A stretch of 64,000 nt of DNA from Liquidambar formosana. Lineage: Eukaryota; Streptophyta; Magnoliopsida; Saxifragales; Altingiaceae. The notes below the pieces were generated by a model that worked only from the letters and a program-made list of their open reading frames with translations, had not been told where the DNA came from and ran no database searches. Where the stretch lies: contig CM077827.1 in NCBI GenBank assembly GCA_039720395.1, positions 25,394,416 through 25,458,415 of the forward strand, given 5' to 3'. Shown here piece by piece: positions 23,938 through 34,854 of the stretch; within the stretch, counting starts at the first letter, position 1; each line of letters starts with the position of its first letter. The translations under genes and the position numbers were made by a program.

Positions 23938-24104
23938 GTAGGTGTCTTAGTTTAGTAATATTTCCCTAATTCAATAAGATGTATATGCTTAACTCACTTT
24001 GTGGAGTCATAGTATTGATACAGATTTGTTTGTTTTCCTTCTTTTGTGTGTCATTCCTACTATTCCTAGTCAATAAAGTGTGCTTTCTTTCTCTATATAT
24101 GCAG
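23938..24104 (+). other. Spliceosomal intron in E1 pol (167 bp)
   Basis: Begins GTAGGT and ends TATATGCAG after a pyrimidine-rich CTTTCTTTCTCT run. Flanking bases GCAGCTT and TGTCTCTT are directly joined in E2 (reverse strand near 45690), so the intron is absent there to the exact base. It is in phase 2 and rejoins the frame SSF.SFLSSMDIY. An intron in this position is known in Ogre elements. Confidence 0.93.
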
Positions 24105-26875
24105 TGTCTCTTTTCTCTCTTCTATGGATATTTATGACATGGATATAGATCCTAGGAACGATGTCCCCCCGGAGCTTGTTGAGCAAAGGAAAAGGGGCGT
24201 CACCGAACCTAATATGGATGAATTAGAAATAATCAACTTAGGGACGAATGAATTGCCAAGAATAGTTAAAATTGGGAAAACCCTCTCCCCCGTTGAAAAG
24301 GAAAAGATGATCTCTCTCTTGAAAGCCAACATTATGGCTTTTGCATGGTCTTATGAAGACATGCCTGGCATTAACCCCGATATTGTGCAACACTATATCC
24401 CCACTAATTCCCTAAAGAAGCCGGTAAAGCAGAAACTCAGAAGATTAAAACCAGAATGGGCTCTAAAAGTAAAAGAAGAAGTAACTAAACAACTAGACGC
24501 GGGGTTCCTCCAAGTTGTGGAGTATCCCGAGTGGTTGTCAAATATAGTTCCTGTGCCTAAAAAAGATGGGAAAGTGAGGATGCATATGTGTCGATTTTCG
24601 AGATCTCAACGCCGCGAGCCCTAAGGATGACTTCCCTTTACCCCATATTGATGTGTTGGTGGACAGCATAGTGGGACATGCACTCCTCTCCTTCATGGAC
24701 GGATTCTCCAGGTATAACCAGATAAGGATGGCACCTCAAGACATGGAGAAAACAGCCTTTATCACGCAATGGGGAATGTACTGTTACAAGGTAATGCCTT
24801 TTGGCTTAAGAAATGCTGGGGCTACTTACCAAAGAGTAGCTACGACTTTATTGCATGATATGATCCATAAGGAAGTCGAGGTTTATGTCGATGATATGAT
24901 CGTGAAGTCCGTGGATAGGGAAGGGCATTTCAAGGCGTTAGAGAAATTCCTAGAGCGAGCAAAGAAGTACAATCTCCGTTTAAACCCACAGAAGTGCACT
25001 TTTGGTGTCACTGTAGGCAAGCTATTGGGGTTCATGATCACTCAGAGAGGCATCGAAGTGGACCCAGGGAAGATAAAAGCCATTATGGAGATGGAGCCGC
25101 CTAGCACTGAGAAGCAGATTCGGGGTTTTTTGGGAAGAGTTCAATACATAAGCCGATTCATTGCCAACTTGACCATGGTTTGCGAACCAATCTTCAAATT
25201 GCTTAAGAAAGGTGTGCCAAAAGTGTGGAACGAAGAATGCCAAAAGGCCTTTGAGACCATTAAGAGATACTTGAGCAATCCTCCAATCTTAGTTCCCCCA
25301 CGGCAAGGTGCACCACTCTTGTTATACTTAACGGTCACCGAAACCGTGATGGGAGCTATGTTAGCTCAATATCTTAAAGGGTCTACAAAGGAGAATGCCA
25401 TCTACTACCTAAGCAAGAAAATGATAGACTATGAAGTGAAGTACAATGCAATTGAAAAGGCTTGTGTGGCACTAGTATGGGCGACGCAAAAGCTCCGACA
25501 CTATATGATGTCCTTCGAAGTGTTCTTGATAAGTCGTATGGACCCGTTGAAGTATCTGGTAGAAAAACCGGTATTGTCATTCAAAACTGCTCGATGGTCA
25601 ATTCTCCTCAATGAATTTGACATCAAGTATGTAAATCAGAAGTCTATCAAGGGGAGCGTCATCGCAGACTACCTAGCTAGCTGTCCTGTGTCATCATCCG
25701 TTCCATTCAAGGATCAGTTCCCAGACGAGGACGTGCTAGAGATTGGTAGAAAGACTTGGAGAGTATACTTCGATGGGGTAGCCAATAAGAAAGGTTATGG
25801 GATAGGAGTCCTGCTGGTCTCACTTGAAGAGGCATTTACACCGTTAGCGGTCAAGTTGGGGTTTGAAGCTACCAACAACATTACTGAGTATGAAGCTTGT
25901 ATCCTAGCATTGGAAGCGGCACTGGAATTAGGAATCAAAGAACTGGAAGTGTTCGGGGACTCGGCGCTAATCATTTGTCAAATAAAAGGGGAATGGAAAA
26001 CTCGAGATGAGAAGCTGTTGCCCTACCATGCCTATCTAGAAGCTCTAACTAAGGAGTTCTTAGAAATAGAGTTCAACTACTTATCAAGGAACAAAAACCA
26101 GTTTGCCGATGCCTTGGCAACCCTAGCATCCATGGTGGAGATACCTGAAGGGGGAAATGTGAAGCCATTGGTGATAGAATGCCAAGACAAGCCTATGTAC
26201 TGTTGTGCAATCCGAGGAGGGGAAGTGAATGATGGTCGTCCGTGGTTCCATGACATAAAAAAGTTCATTGAAGAAAGGGAGTACCCAGAAGGAGCATCTC
26301 GCATTGACAGAAAAATCTTAAGACGGCTGGCAAGTCACTATGTACTTTGTGGAGGAAAGCTATATCGGAGATCATACGACGGGATCCACCTGTTGTGTGT
26401 CACCGAGGAGGAAGCCGAGCATCTGATTAAAGAAATCCATGAAGGGACAGGGGCTCCGCATATGAATGGCTATATGTTGGCTAAGAAAATAATGAGGTTA
26501 GGCTATTATTGGTCTACCATGGAAAGGGATTGCCACGCACATGTCAAGAAGTGCCATAAATGCCAACTGTTCGCTAGTGGACAACATTTGCCTTCTATGC
26601 CTTTAACAAGTATGTCGTCACCATGGCCGTTCGCAGTATGGGGGATAGATATCATCGGACAGATCAAGCCAAAGGCGTCAAATGGGCATGAATACATCCT
26701 GGTTGCTATCGATTATTTCACTAAGTGGGTGGAAGCGGCGTCCTTCAAGACCTTGAATTCCAAGAAGGTAGCACAGTTCATACAGCACAGCATTATCTAT
26801 CGATATAGGGTACCGTATGAAGTTATCTCAGACAATGGCCAGCACTTTCAGAAAGAAACCCATGAGCTCTTGTAA
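24105..26875 (+). pseudogene. E1 Pol: reverse transcriptase, RNase H, second RNase H, integrase N-terminal part
   Basis: RT copies RNA to DNA; the RNases H remove RNA; integrase inserts the copy. The frame from 24124 holds the RT entry (KKPVKQKLRRLKPEW, VPVPKKDGKVRM) and breaks by a small insertion near 24585. The frame from 24653 (740 aa) holds RT (first Asp in SFMDGFSRY at 16, YVDD at 78-81) and an RNase H-like connection whose first catalytic Asp region reads LTVTETVMGAM without an Asp. A second RNase H follows (WRVYFDG at about 370 to FADALATLAS at about 490), then the integrase H2C2 finger (about 575-625) and the first integrase Asp (WGIDIIG, about 662). It ends at a TAA at 26873, a stop shared with E2. 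Confidence 0.93.
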
Positions 26876-27487
26876 AAGTACGGCATAGTTTATCATCTGT
26901 CGTCACTATACCGTCCTCAAACTAATGGAGCAGTGGAAGCGGCTAACAAGAACATCAAGAAGATACTACAGAAGACGGCGGACTCACATACAGACTGGCA
27001 TAAGAAGTTACTGTTAGCTCTATGGGATTACAGAACATCAATAAGGTCGTCAACAGGGGCTACCCCTTACTCTCTAGTTTATGGAATGGAGGCCGTGTTG
27101 CCAGTTGAATTGGAGGTTCCTTCACTAAGGGTTACCGTGGAGAGCCAGATAACAGAAGTGGACTGGGTTAAGAGCCGTTATGACGAGTTAGCTTTACTCG
27201 ATGAAAGGCGTTTAAGGGCGCTGTATCATGTGCAGGGGTATCAGCGGAGAGTTGCCAGAGCATTCAACAAGCATGTCAAAGATCAAGGCCTAAAGAAAGG
27301 GGATATAGTGCTGAAAGAAATTAGAGCTCTAATGTTCGATCCGCGGGGAAAATTCAAGCCAAGTTGGGGTGGACCATACATTATTAAAGAGATATTGCCA
27401 GCAGGGGCTATTCGCCTCATGGATTTAGATGGAATTGAGTTCGCTCGTCCAACTAATTTGGATTAATTAAAAAAATATCATGTTTGA
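26876..27487 (+). pseudogene. E1 integrase, C-terminal part
   Basis: Continues in the same frame after the TAA: YRPQTNGAVEAANKNIKKIL carries the Glu of the integrase DDE set. It is followed by the ALWDYRTSIRSSTGATPYSLV word typical of gypsy integrase and a C-terminal GPYIIKEILPAGAIRLMDL fold. A CAA-to-TAA at 27464 cuts seven codons before the true end (KKYHV, TGA at 27485). No chromodomain is visible, as expected for Tat elements. Confidence 0.92.
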
Positions 27488-27580
27488 AGCCTGCTAAGTT
27501 GAAAACCCGTAAGGGCGGTCTAGGCAAAAGTTAAGGCATGAGAACTACGTAAAACCTGATTCTCCATTCAAAAACAAGCA

Positions 27581-27581
<1 letters not shown>

Positions 27582-27629
<48 letters not shown>
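27582..27629 (+). repeat. Poly(A) tract, 48 bases
   Basis: Uninterrupted A run about 95 bp after the integrase stop, between pol and the antisense passenger gene. E2 has it in the same place (T run 42181-42224 on the + strand). It is flanked by conserved words (GGGCGGTCTAGGCAAAAG before, ATACGTAGGCAACCC after). Confidence 0.95.
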
Positions 27630-27633
<4 letters not shown>

Positions 27634-27837
27634 AAAGCAAAAAATGAAAAAAAACCATGGATATACGTAGGCAACCCATAAAGTTACCTTGGGTGCGGTC
27701 TAAATCAAACAACAAAATCCCAAATTTAATTTATCATTGGCAATTTATTCAAAACTAAAATTGATTGACATAGCAATTCATTGGTATTAAGTAAAAGAAC
27801 TATAAATATGCCATAAATATCCTATTCTATTGAGTTT

Positions 27838-29124
27838 TCAATTCTTCTTGGGCTTCTTTGCAGCTCGCTCCTCAGCTTTCTTCTTCTCTCTTTCGTGTCT
27901 TCTTTTCTTCCTCAAGTCATGTTCATAAACTGCTGTCACTGCTTCCATAATATCCTCTTTGCAAGGTCCAAGTTCATTATTCTTGATAAATCCAAAAATC
28001 CTTTCTCTACGAGTAGTCTCTCTCTCACCCAAATTACTCTTCAACCATTCTTTGTACTCGGGGCTTATCATATATGGACCATTAGTATTCGTAACTTGAG
28101 TTAGTGTCAGCTTGCTAGGCCATCGATCCTTCGCCCAAGTCACTACAGAAAGACCTGCAGGCACCACAGAATAGTCACCTTTCAAGGAAGTGGGTATGGT
28201 TTGCATAGCACCCATCTGACGAAGAATCCTTGAAGGCCAATAAAAAGAAGTGGACCTCAGTCCTATGAGTCTCACCATGGCACATCCAGAAGTTCGCAGA
28301 AGCACCTGTTCACTGCAACCCCATATGAAGACAAACCACTTGATATTCCTCCATGAAAGGGTTTGGAAGTAACCTAGCCAATCCCTCAATGAAAACTCTT
28401 CAGGCAGTTCAATGCGGCGAAGACAGTAATGCTGGGGCTTGTATGGTGCAATGACAGTGGGCGACAAGAAATTCAGTCTTTCAAGCAACCACATCTGCAG
28501 TAGAATGGGGCTACCTCCTAAAGGAATTCTCGGGTCCTCATAGACTTCATCCAAGCTATTCAGGGTTTCAGCTAGTACCATGGGAATCAGGTTATGGCCC
28601 TTGGCAAGGAGAGGAATCAACTCACAAATTTGTATGGGAATATGTGGAGTACCAGTTGAAATAAGGAAACGACCAATGAGGCAAAAGGTGAGTGCATGCT
28701 TAATGGGAAAGGTAAATTTCAGAATACCTTTGCTATCATAGGCCAAAAAAGAGGTTGGCAATTTCATCAAGTCTACCATATGGTCCTTTACAAACGTAGA
28801 GGCATATTGTTGGTGAATCCCAAGTAGGTTGGAGAAGGAGGTAAGAAAGTTTGGGTGAGGAGTAGGGAGAATGAAAGGACCTACCGGTGAAACTCCATAC
28901 AACGCGCAGAATTCCTCTATGGTTGGGCACAGTTCTTCATAGTTGAAGCGGAACACATGAATTTAGGGATCCCAAAAATATGTAGCAGCAGTCAAGAGGT
29001 TCGTTTCAAGCCTCACATGCCTTAAGGAGAGCAATGGATCCAAGCCAAAGCACGTGAACTCAGATTTTGCTTCAGCACTCATAACTCTCAAAAACCCTCC
29101 TAAAAATTTGTCTAGAGCCTCTAT
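27838..29124 (-). pseudogene. DUF7745-like passenger gene, antisense in E1
   Basis: Single-exon gene of 429 codons, exactly the length of the E2 copy (40697-41983). The N-terminal part reads FWDP..HVFRFNYEELCPTIEEFCALYGV, the signature I associate with the plant retroelement-linked DUF7745 family; the C-terminus is very basic (KKRRHEREKKKAEERAAKKPKKN-type), a likely nuclear signal. The start codon is ATA instead of ATG (29122-29124) and CAA became TAA just before residue 57, leaving an open 372-codon remainder. It runs against gag-pol and has its own TATA box. Function unknown; the family name is recalled, not searched. Confidence 0.82.
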
Positions 29125-29173
29125 AATTCCTAATGACTGAATACAAGTAGGTTTAGGAACCCCCTTGGATGTG

Positions 29174-29181
29174 TTTTTATA
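29174..29181 (-). promoter_or_regulatory. TATA box of the antisense DUF7745-like gene (E1)
   Basis: TATAAAAA on the - strand, about 50 bp before the ancestral start codon and 85 bp from the palindromic cassette. E2 has the same box at the same spacing. Confidence 0.75.
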
Positions 29182-29265
29182 GGGAAAAGGTCACAAATCC
29201 GTGTTCTAGAAGGAGAAAACCCGTCAAAATAGGGAGTTTCCTATTTGAAGTGGGATTCTCCCTTC

Positions 29266-29350
29266 GGGCTCGAGTGACCACCCAGGCTTGGGCAGCTAGC
29301 CACCTGGGCTTGGGCAGCTAGCCGCCCAGCCCTGGGTGGTCACCCGAGGC
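29266..29350. other. Palindromic cassette between the two antisense genes of E1 (2 of 7)
   Basis: Arms GAGTGACCACCCAGG and CTGGGTGGTCACCC with two inner GCTAGCC words. Upstream of the DUF7745-like promoter. Together with the cassette at 32601-32685 it brackets the PMD gene. Confidence 0.8.
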
Positions 29351-29583
29351 CGTTTTCCTATTTTGCCCAGTTTTGCCTATTTTTTACCCAATTTGACCCC
29401 TATATGGTTATGTGACCTTGGGAAGCTTATTTTGAGCTTATTTTTGCACAAAAACATGAGTAAATCACCACAATGGAATTCCAAAAAGTTTAATACAAAG
29501 TACCAAAGCAAATGTTCAAAGAGAAGTTACAAAGCACAATGAAAGATGTTTCATTCATTTACAAAGCAAGAGGTTAAGCTAAG

Positions 29584-32316
29584 CTAATGATCTCCTGTGG
29601 TTCTTCTCTTTCTACTTGACTCGCCTCTACTACGACCAGCATGAGGATTCCTTTGGGGTGGCATTGGTTGTGGTGGACGCAGTGTGGAGACCTGTTGCAA
29701 AGATAATCAATTAATAAACAGGGTTATGCCTTAGCTCCTATGATTGGAATGAACAAAGGGAGTGTCTTACAGTGGGATTTAGTCGCCCCTCTAGCACAGA
29801 GTTTGCCAAACTCATCCTAACAAGGTCCCGCCTTAATCCCTCGCTGAGTTCAAGGCACTCCTGTGTGTACTCTCGGGGAACCTAAAAGATGAACATGGTT
29901 AATAAATAATGAAAGAGGTTTTAAAGAAAGCAAAGGTTTAGAGTTTACATGCTCATAGCTCAAGTCAATCCTGGGGACCTCATCAAAAGTAGGGTGAGTA
30001 ATATCAGTCCTCATGAACTCCAACCCATTGCATAGGTTCACTTGCTAGTCGAGAACTGGGAGAGGCGGGGCTGTGCCATTCCCCCCATCTCATAATCCTC
30101 ATCCCCATGAGTCATGCCTGTGGAGGACGCTATTGTGGAACTATATCCACGAGCTCACCGGCCCTGCAATAGACAACTGGCTTAAGAGGAGTGCTGGCAT
30201 AAATCAATAATTGAAAAGAATGGGATAGAGACTCACCCCTTGAGGGGGGAAGGCAATGACTCTAGGGCGCATCAGGAATTGATTACAGAAAGTCATGTAG
30301 TCAGTATTGGGCGAGGTGAACTCCTCAGCATCCCATCCAGTCAGAGCTTCAATCAGCTCGTCTCCATCCAAAGAGTCAGTGTGCCTCATATTCATAGGAG
30401 GCAAGACAGGGGTAAGAGCGGCATCCACTCGTCCTTTCACCTGCCTAAGGACACGCTCCCCCAAATACCAGTATTGCCCTGAGAGACCCTCAAAGAGTAC
30501 CCTCTTCCCAATCAACTCCAAATAGGACACACACCTCCTAGGCAACCTAGCTTCCCATAGTCCCCATGGGCTCCACTCTACCTGTTGAATTTGGAAAAAA
30601 ATGATGAGCAAGATAATAAGGGTGAATGAAAGAAAAGAATGAGGTAGGGGGATTACTATATCGGCATTCAGACTTGCCAAGTATGCCCTTGCATGGGCAT
30701 AGTCATGCCTATTGGGGGCATGCACAGCTGTCTTGTTGGGAGCATAGTTCCCAAGTATGGGCCATTCTTGTATCTCATTGTCTAGGGTGGGGTGGCACAG
30801 TCCCAGATATTCATAGTACCATATCTGTCAAAATTCAAGAAAAGCATTAAAATCAAGTCAAGTTTGAGAGGAATTTAAAAATTAAACATTTTTACTTACC
30901 TCCCAAACAAATGGAAGCCCACCAAAATTCTTGGAAACACCTCGGGACATGTCGGACATGGATTTGTACATGGTGGCTAGTGCTGCCCCTCCCCAGTTAT
31001 ACCTCCCCATCTTGTTTACATCCACTATGGAAGCAAGATAGCCCAGTTGTGCCATGTCATTGGCACCCACAAAGAGAGTGCAATAGAGCATATAGATCAT
31101 GAATGCCCTAGCTATGCACTCGGGAGCCACTCCCGCACCTTCTACTTGGTTGGCAAAATTTTCAAATAGCCATGTTCTCCTAACACCGCATGAACCCGCC
31201 TCAATATCCATCCCCAACATAGTCAAGAGATAATCACTATCCGTATTGGCATCCCCATAGAATTCCAACCTCTTTCCCTTGAGGCTTAAACCGATGATGA
31301 TTGAAAAATCCTTGGGAGTCAGGGTCATCTCCCCAAAGCTAAAGTGGAAGGTGTTGGTGGTATCCCACCATAATTCAGCTAAGGCAAGGAGGGCTTGCCT
31401 ATCCTATTGTTCATTCCATAGGGAGTCAAGAAACCAACTAAAACCCGCCTTCTTTATGAAGTCTCTTGCGGAAGGTTGGGTGTGTTCTATATGCTTCCAC
31501 CACCCAATAAGATTCTTTATCAAAGACCTTGTGCGTAGGTCTTGGAAGTTGGGCTAATCAAGAAGAATTATTCACCTAGTTAGTGTAAAAATCATATGCA
31601 AGCATTGAGAATTGGCTTTTCAAAAGCTAAGTCTTCTAGTTCATGAACAAGTAAACTGTGCTTTGAAAGTTTATGAAAACATTGGTTTTATTCTTCAAAC
31701 TCATGATCATTGGTAAACCATGCATTCCAAGACCATGGAAACATGGATTTTTCAAAGAAAATAATAAGCAAACTTTGTTTTCCAAAGTGGTTTTTTAAGG
31801 AGAAAATAAGCAAACCTTGTTCATAAAAACATGGGTTTTTCACAAATATAGCAAAATTTGTTTTTCAAAGTTCATGAAAATGCTTGGTTTTGTTTCTAAA
31901 ATCAATTAGAAATGAATGCCTATGATTTTGCCTTGCAATACACATCAATTTTACAAAGATTGGATGAATTTTCATCATTCAAGCATTTTATCAAACATTT
32001 GGTGGGCACAATTCACCAAGTTTTCAAATTGAATTCTTTTCACATCCAATCTTTACCAAAATCAATGGGCATTGCAAACATTGCTAGGAATAAACATAGA
32101 GAGTTCATGGGAATGCATTTCAACCAACAAAAATAAAAATTTCAAAGAAAAGTTTAAAATGGGTAAGCTTACCTCTTGCTTAGAATGGAGAAAAGAGAGA
32201 TGATTCCTTGGTTCTGGAAGCAATTTCTCTTGAGGAACATCATATATTGGTGCCTTGTATCTACTCTTTGAGTCAAGGAATGGATACTTTGAAGTGGAGT
32301 CTTCATTGGGATCCAT
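29584..32316 (-). pseudogene. Seven-exon plant mobile domain (PMD) gene, antisense in E1
   Basis: Exons, in order on the - strand: 32316-32173, 31553-30900, 30824-30657, 30581-30237, 30163-29949, 29881-29771 and 29691-29584. All introns have GT-AG ends, and at least exons 1-4 are in phase 0. The first four exon lengths (144, 654, 168, 345) equal those of the E3 gene (exon 4 one base shorter there). Exon 2 carries the PMD hallmark WWDTTNTFHF..FGEMTLTPKDF and later GRYNWGGAALATMY and KNFGGLPFVWE. PMD proteins include host MAIN/MAIL1 (silencing-related) and many transposon proteins. Lesions: TGG to TAG in exon 2 near 31405, a TGA early in exon 5 and a one-base shift there. Introns survive because the gene is antisense to the element RNA. 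Confidence 0.88.
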
Positions 32317-32570
32317 GGTGGATGGACTAGCTTGTTTTGAGCAAAAATGCATTTAATGGGTTTTTGATTTGCAAAGTGCTGCAAATTTCTTGTTTTTGAT
32401 GTGAAATTAGGTGTTAATGATGCTATTTCATGTGTATGAATCCCTCTTGAAGTGTGGATTTGAATGCCTTTGGGTGTTGGAGTGATTTTGCAAAATGGGG
32501 TAAGCTTTCTAGAGAGAGAAACTCCAATTTTCGGGTTCTTTGAACAAGGGGTATGAATAGTGCACTTGGG

Positions 32571-32580
32571 TATTTAAAAA
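32571..32580 (-). promoter_or_regulatory. TATA-like box of the antisense PMD gene (E1)
   Basis: TTTTTAAATA on the - strand, 21 bp from the palindromic cassette. The same arrangement (22 bp) is seen upstream of the E3 PMD gene. A conserved 5' leader word GAGTTTCTCTCTCTAGAAA follows in both. Confidence 0.55.
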
Positions 32581-32600
32581 CCTAGAATTTTTCAGCACAT

Positions 32601-32685
32601 GGCTCGGGTGACCACCCAAGCCTTGGGCGGCTAGCCACCAGGGCCTGGGCAGCTAGCCTCCTGAGGCCTGGTGGTCACCCAAGCC
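32601..32685. other. Palindromic cassette upstream of the E1 PMD gene (3 of 7)
   Basis: Arms GGGTGACCACCCAAG and CTGGTGGTCACCC, inner words GGGCGGCTAGCC and GCTAGCCTCCTGAGGCC. The last 40 bp are the same as the right half of the hybrid cassette of E2. Confidence 0.8.
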
Positions 32686-32862
32686 ACTTTGTTTTGGCTT
32701 TCTCCCTTGCTTTGTCTCGCCTTAGCGCGTGATCAAACCCTCTTCCAAATGAGATATTCAACACTTTTTGAGCTTAAAATCAATCATATTTCACCTTGAA
32801 ATCAATTCTTTGAATTGATTTTATGTTCAAAAGGGTTGAATATATTTCCCCTGTGCCATGCC

Positions 32863-34516
32863 TGTTGGGAATCATACAAGAGGGAAGAATAGAAGTGCGG
32901 AATATAAAAATTTTTCCCTTTGATTCCACAGCCCATGAATCTAACTATGCATATACAAAATCAAACCCTAACTATGAAGAGGGTTAGAACACTTACAGAA
33001 TTTTGTCTTCTCCTTTTTGCTCCAAGCTTTGATTCCGGACAGCGGTGAATGAGCAGCCCAAGTGTGCTGCCTCCAACGGTATCCACACCTAGCTAGAGCT
33101 TCAAGTCCTTTCCACCTTTTCCTTCTTGTTGCTAGTGTAGGAGAAGAGAGGAGAGAGAGAGAGGGAGGCTGGAAATTCTGGCCAGCCCCTTGGGGATTCT
33201 TCTTGTGATGATGTCACACATCATAAAGTGTGACTTATATAGTCCACACTAGGGGGGCCGACCATAGGGGAAACCCTATTAGGGTGTGATGCAATTTCTC
33301 TAAATTGCACAATAACCCCTATAAATTATATCAAATATAAATAGGCCTCAAAGAACTATTCTTTATGCACTCATACCCTTTCTCTCATAGACTTTAAAGC
33401 TCATCTTACATGATCAGTGTGTGACCCATTGGGTTCACATCATCAAGTAGTAGGAATAGCACGAGGTGTGCACAATGGAACTCTTTCCATTTAGGGTCTA
33501 ATTGGAACTCCTTCCAATTCCCTAATTGATTATAACTCACTTATATCAATTAGGGCTTCTACTAACCATGAATAACACCTAGCATATGGTTCATGGTGTC
33601 GTCCTTAATGAAGTGAATATGTATCTATCAAAGAACCCTTCTGTTATAGTTTATAGGTTACAATTGCATCCTTCCATTTACATAATGTCTCCAATTGAAC
33701 TAATAGGACATGGAAGTCTGTCAAGTCCCTAGTTCAATTACTTTATACTCATTCATAAATATAAACTTAATGATGAACTTATGGAAACTCCTTTCCATAT
33801 TCACACTGCCATGGCCATGGACTGAATGAGTTATATTATGAATGATATATGAGACATTCTCTCTCTTTTTCCTGAGAGTAATGGATTCCTTGTCGATCAC
33901 TCATATGCCTTCATACATATAGCAATAGGGCCAATGAACACCTTTACAGACCCATGAATAGAATCTGCACTTAGTGTTATCAAACTTCTAAAGCTACATG
34001 CATAAGGTAACTATGGTGTCTCAGGTCTAAGGATTACTTGTACCACTATAACATTGAGAAACTGATTGACAGGCAGGTTAAAACTCCATTCAGTTTATCT
34101 CAAATCTTTGGTCACATTCAGTGTACCTATTCTATTAACAGGCACCCACCTGTTGGTTGTAGTGTCTCCACACAAATAGCTTGAGACCAGCTATCCTCCT
34201 ATAGAGTCAACCTAACAAGTGCTAGTCCTATGGTTCATTACTGTCCATCATAGTGGACCTTCAACTAGGAATGATTTAGGAGTTTAGTACAGAGATATAT
34301 TTACAGTCTCATAATTACAACTCTTTGTAATTCAATATTCTCAACTCTAACTCTTTGGACATATTATGTAAATATAAATGATGCATACAAACATAATAGA
34401 ATAAGCCCTTTTATTAAATCAATAATAAATGTGACATACATAAATGAAATCAAATAATTGTTCCTTTATCCCTAAACAATCATCTCTATGATTGGCTCTA
34501 GGGCATAACTCTAACA
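32863..34516 (-). mobile_element. Copia solo LTR, reverse orientation
   Basis: On the - strand it runs TGTTAGAGTTATGCCC to TGATTCCCAACA, 1654 bp, aligning end to end with the copia LTRs. It is flanked by a perfect duplication ATGCC (32858-32862 and 34517-34521). E2 carries the empty site near 40320-40335 (GAGTTGGCATGACACAGG), proving insertion after the two gypsy copies split. A single LTR with its duplication is the usual product of recombination between the LTRs of a full element. Confidence 0.96.
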
Positions 34517-34521
34517 ATGCC

Positions 34522-34849
34522 AACTCAAGTGACAATGTGCTAAGGCACTATCCCCTCACACCATGCTTGTTCAATCTTGATAAATTGATCACATACTCTC
34601 ATTTCAAATCTTAATTTTCCATCCCACTTGGTTGAATATATTCATCACTTGAATATATCCTTCCATTTCAAAAGTGTATTCACCCTTTGAATATGCTTCT
34701 CAGTTTCAAATCCTCATTCTCTATCTTACTTGGTTGAATATATTCATCACTTGAATGTATTCTTCCGTTTCAAACGTGTATTCACCCTTTGAATATGCTT
34801 CTTAGTTTCGAATCCTCAATCACTATCTTACTTGGTTAAATATATTCAT
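34522..34849 (+). repeat. E1 hairpin-repeat array, left part
   Basis: Repeats of the 92-bp type (CTTGGTTGAATATATTCATCACTTGAATATAT...CTCAGTTTC) in a diverged form, cut at 34855 by E2. The array resumes at 52437. The first 80 bp are unique sequence shared with 40250-40320 of E2. Confidence 0.85.
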
Positions 34850-34854
34850 CACTT

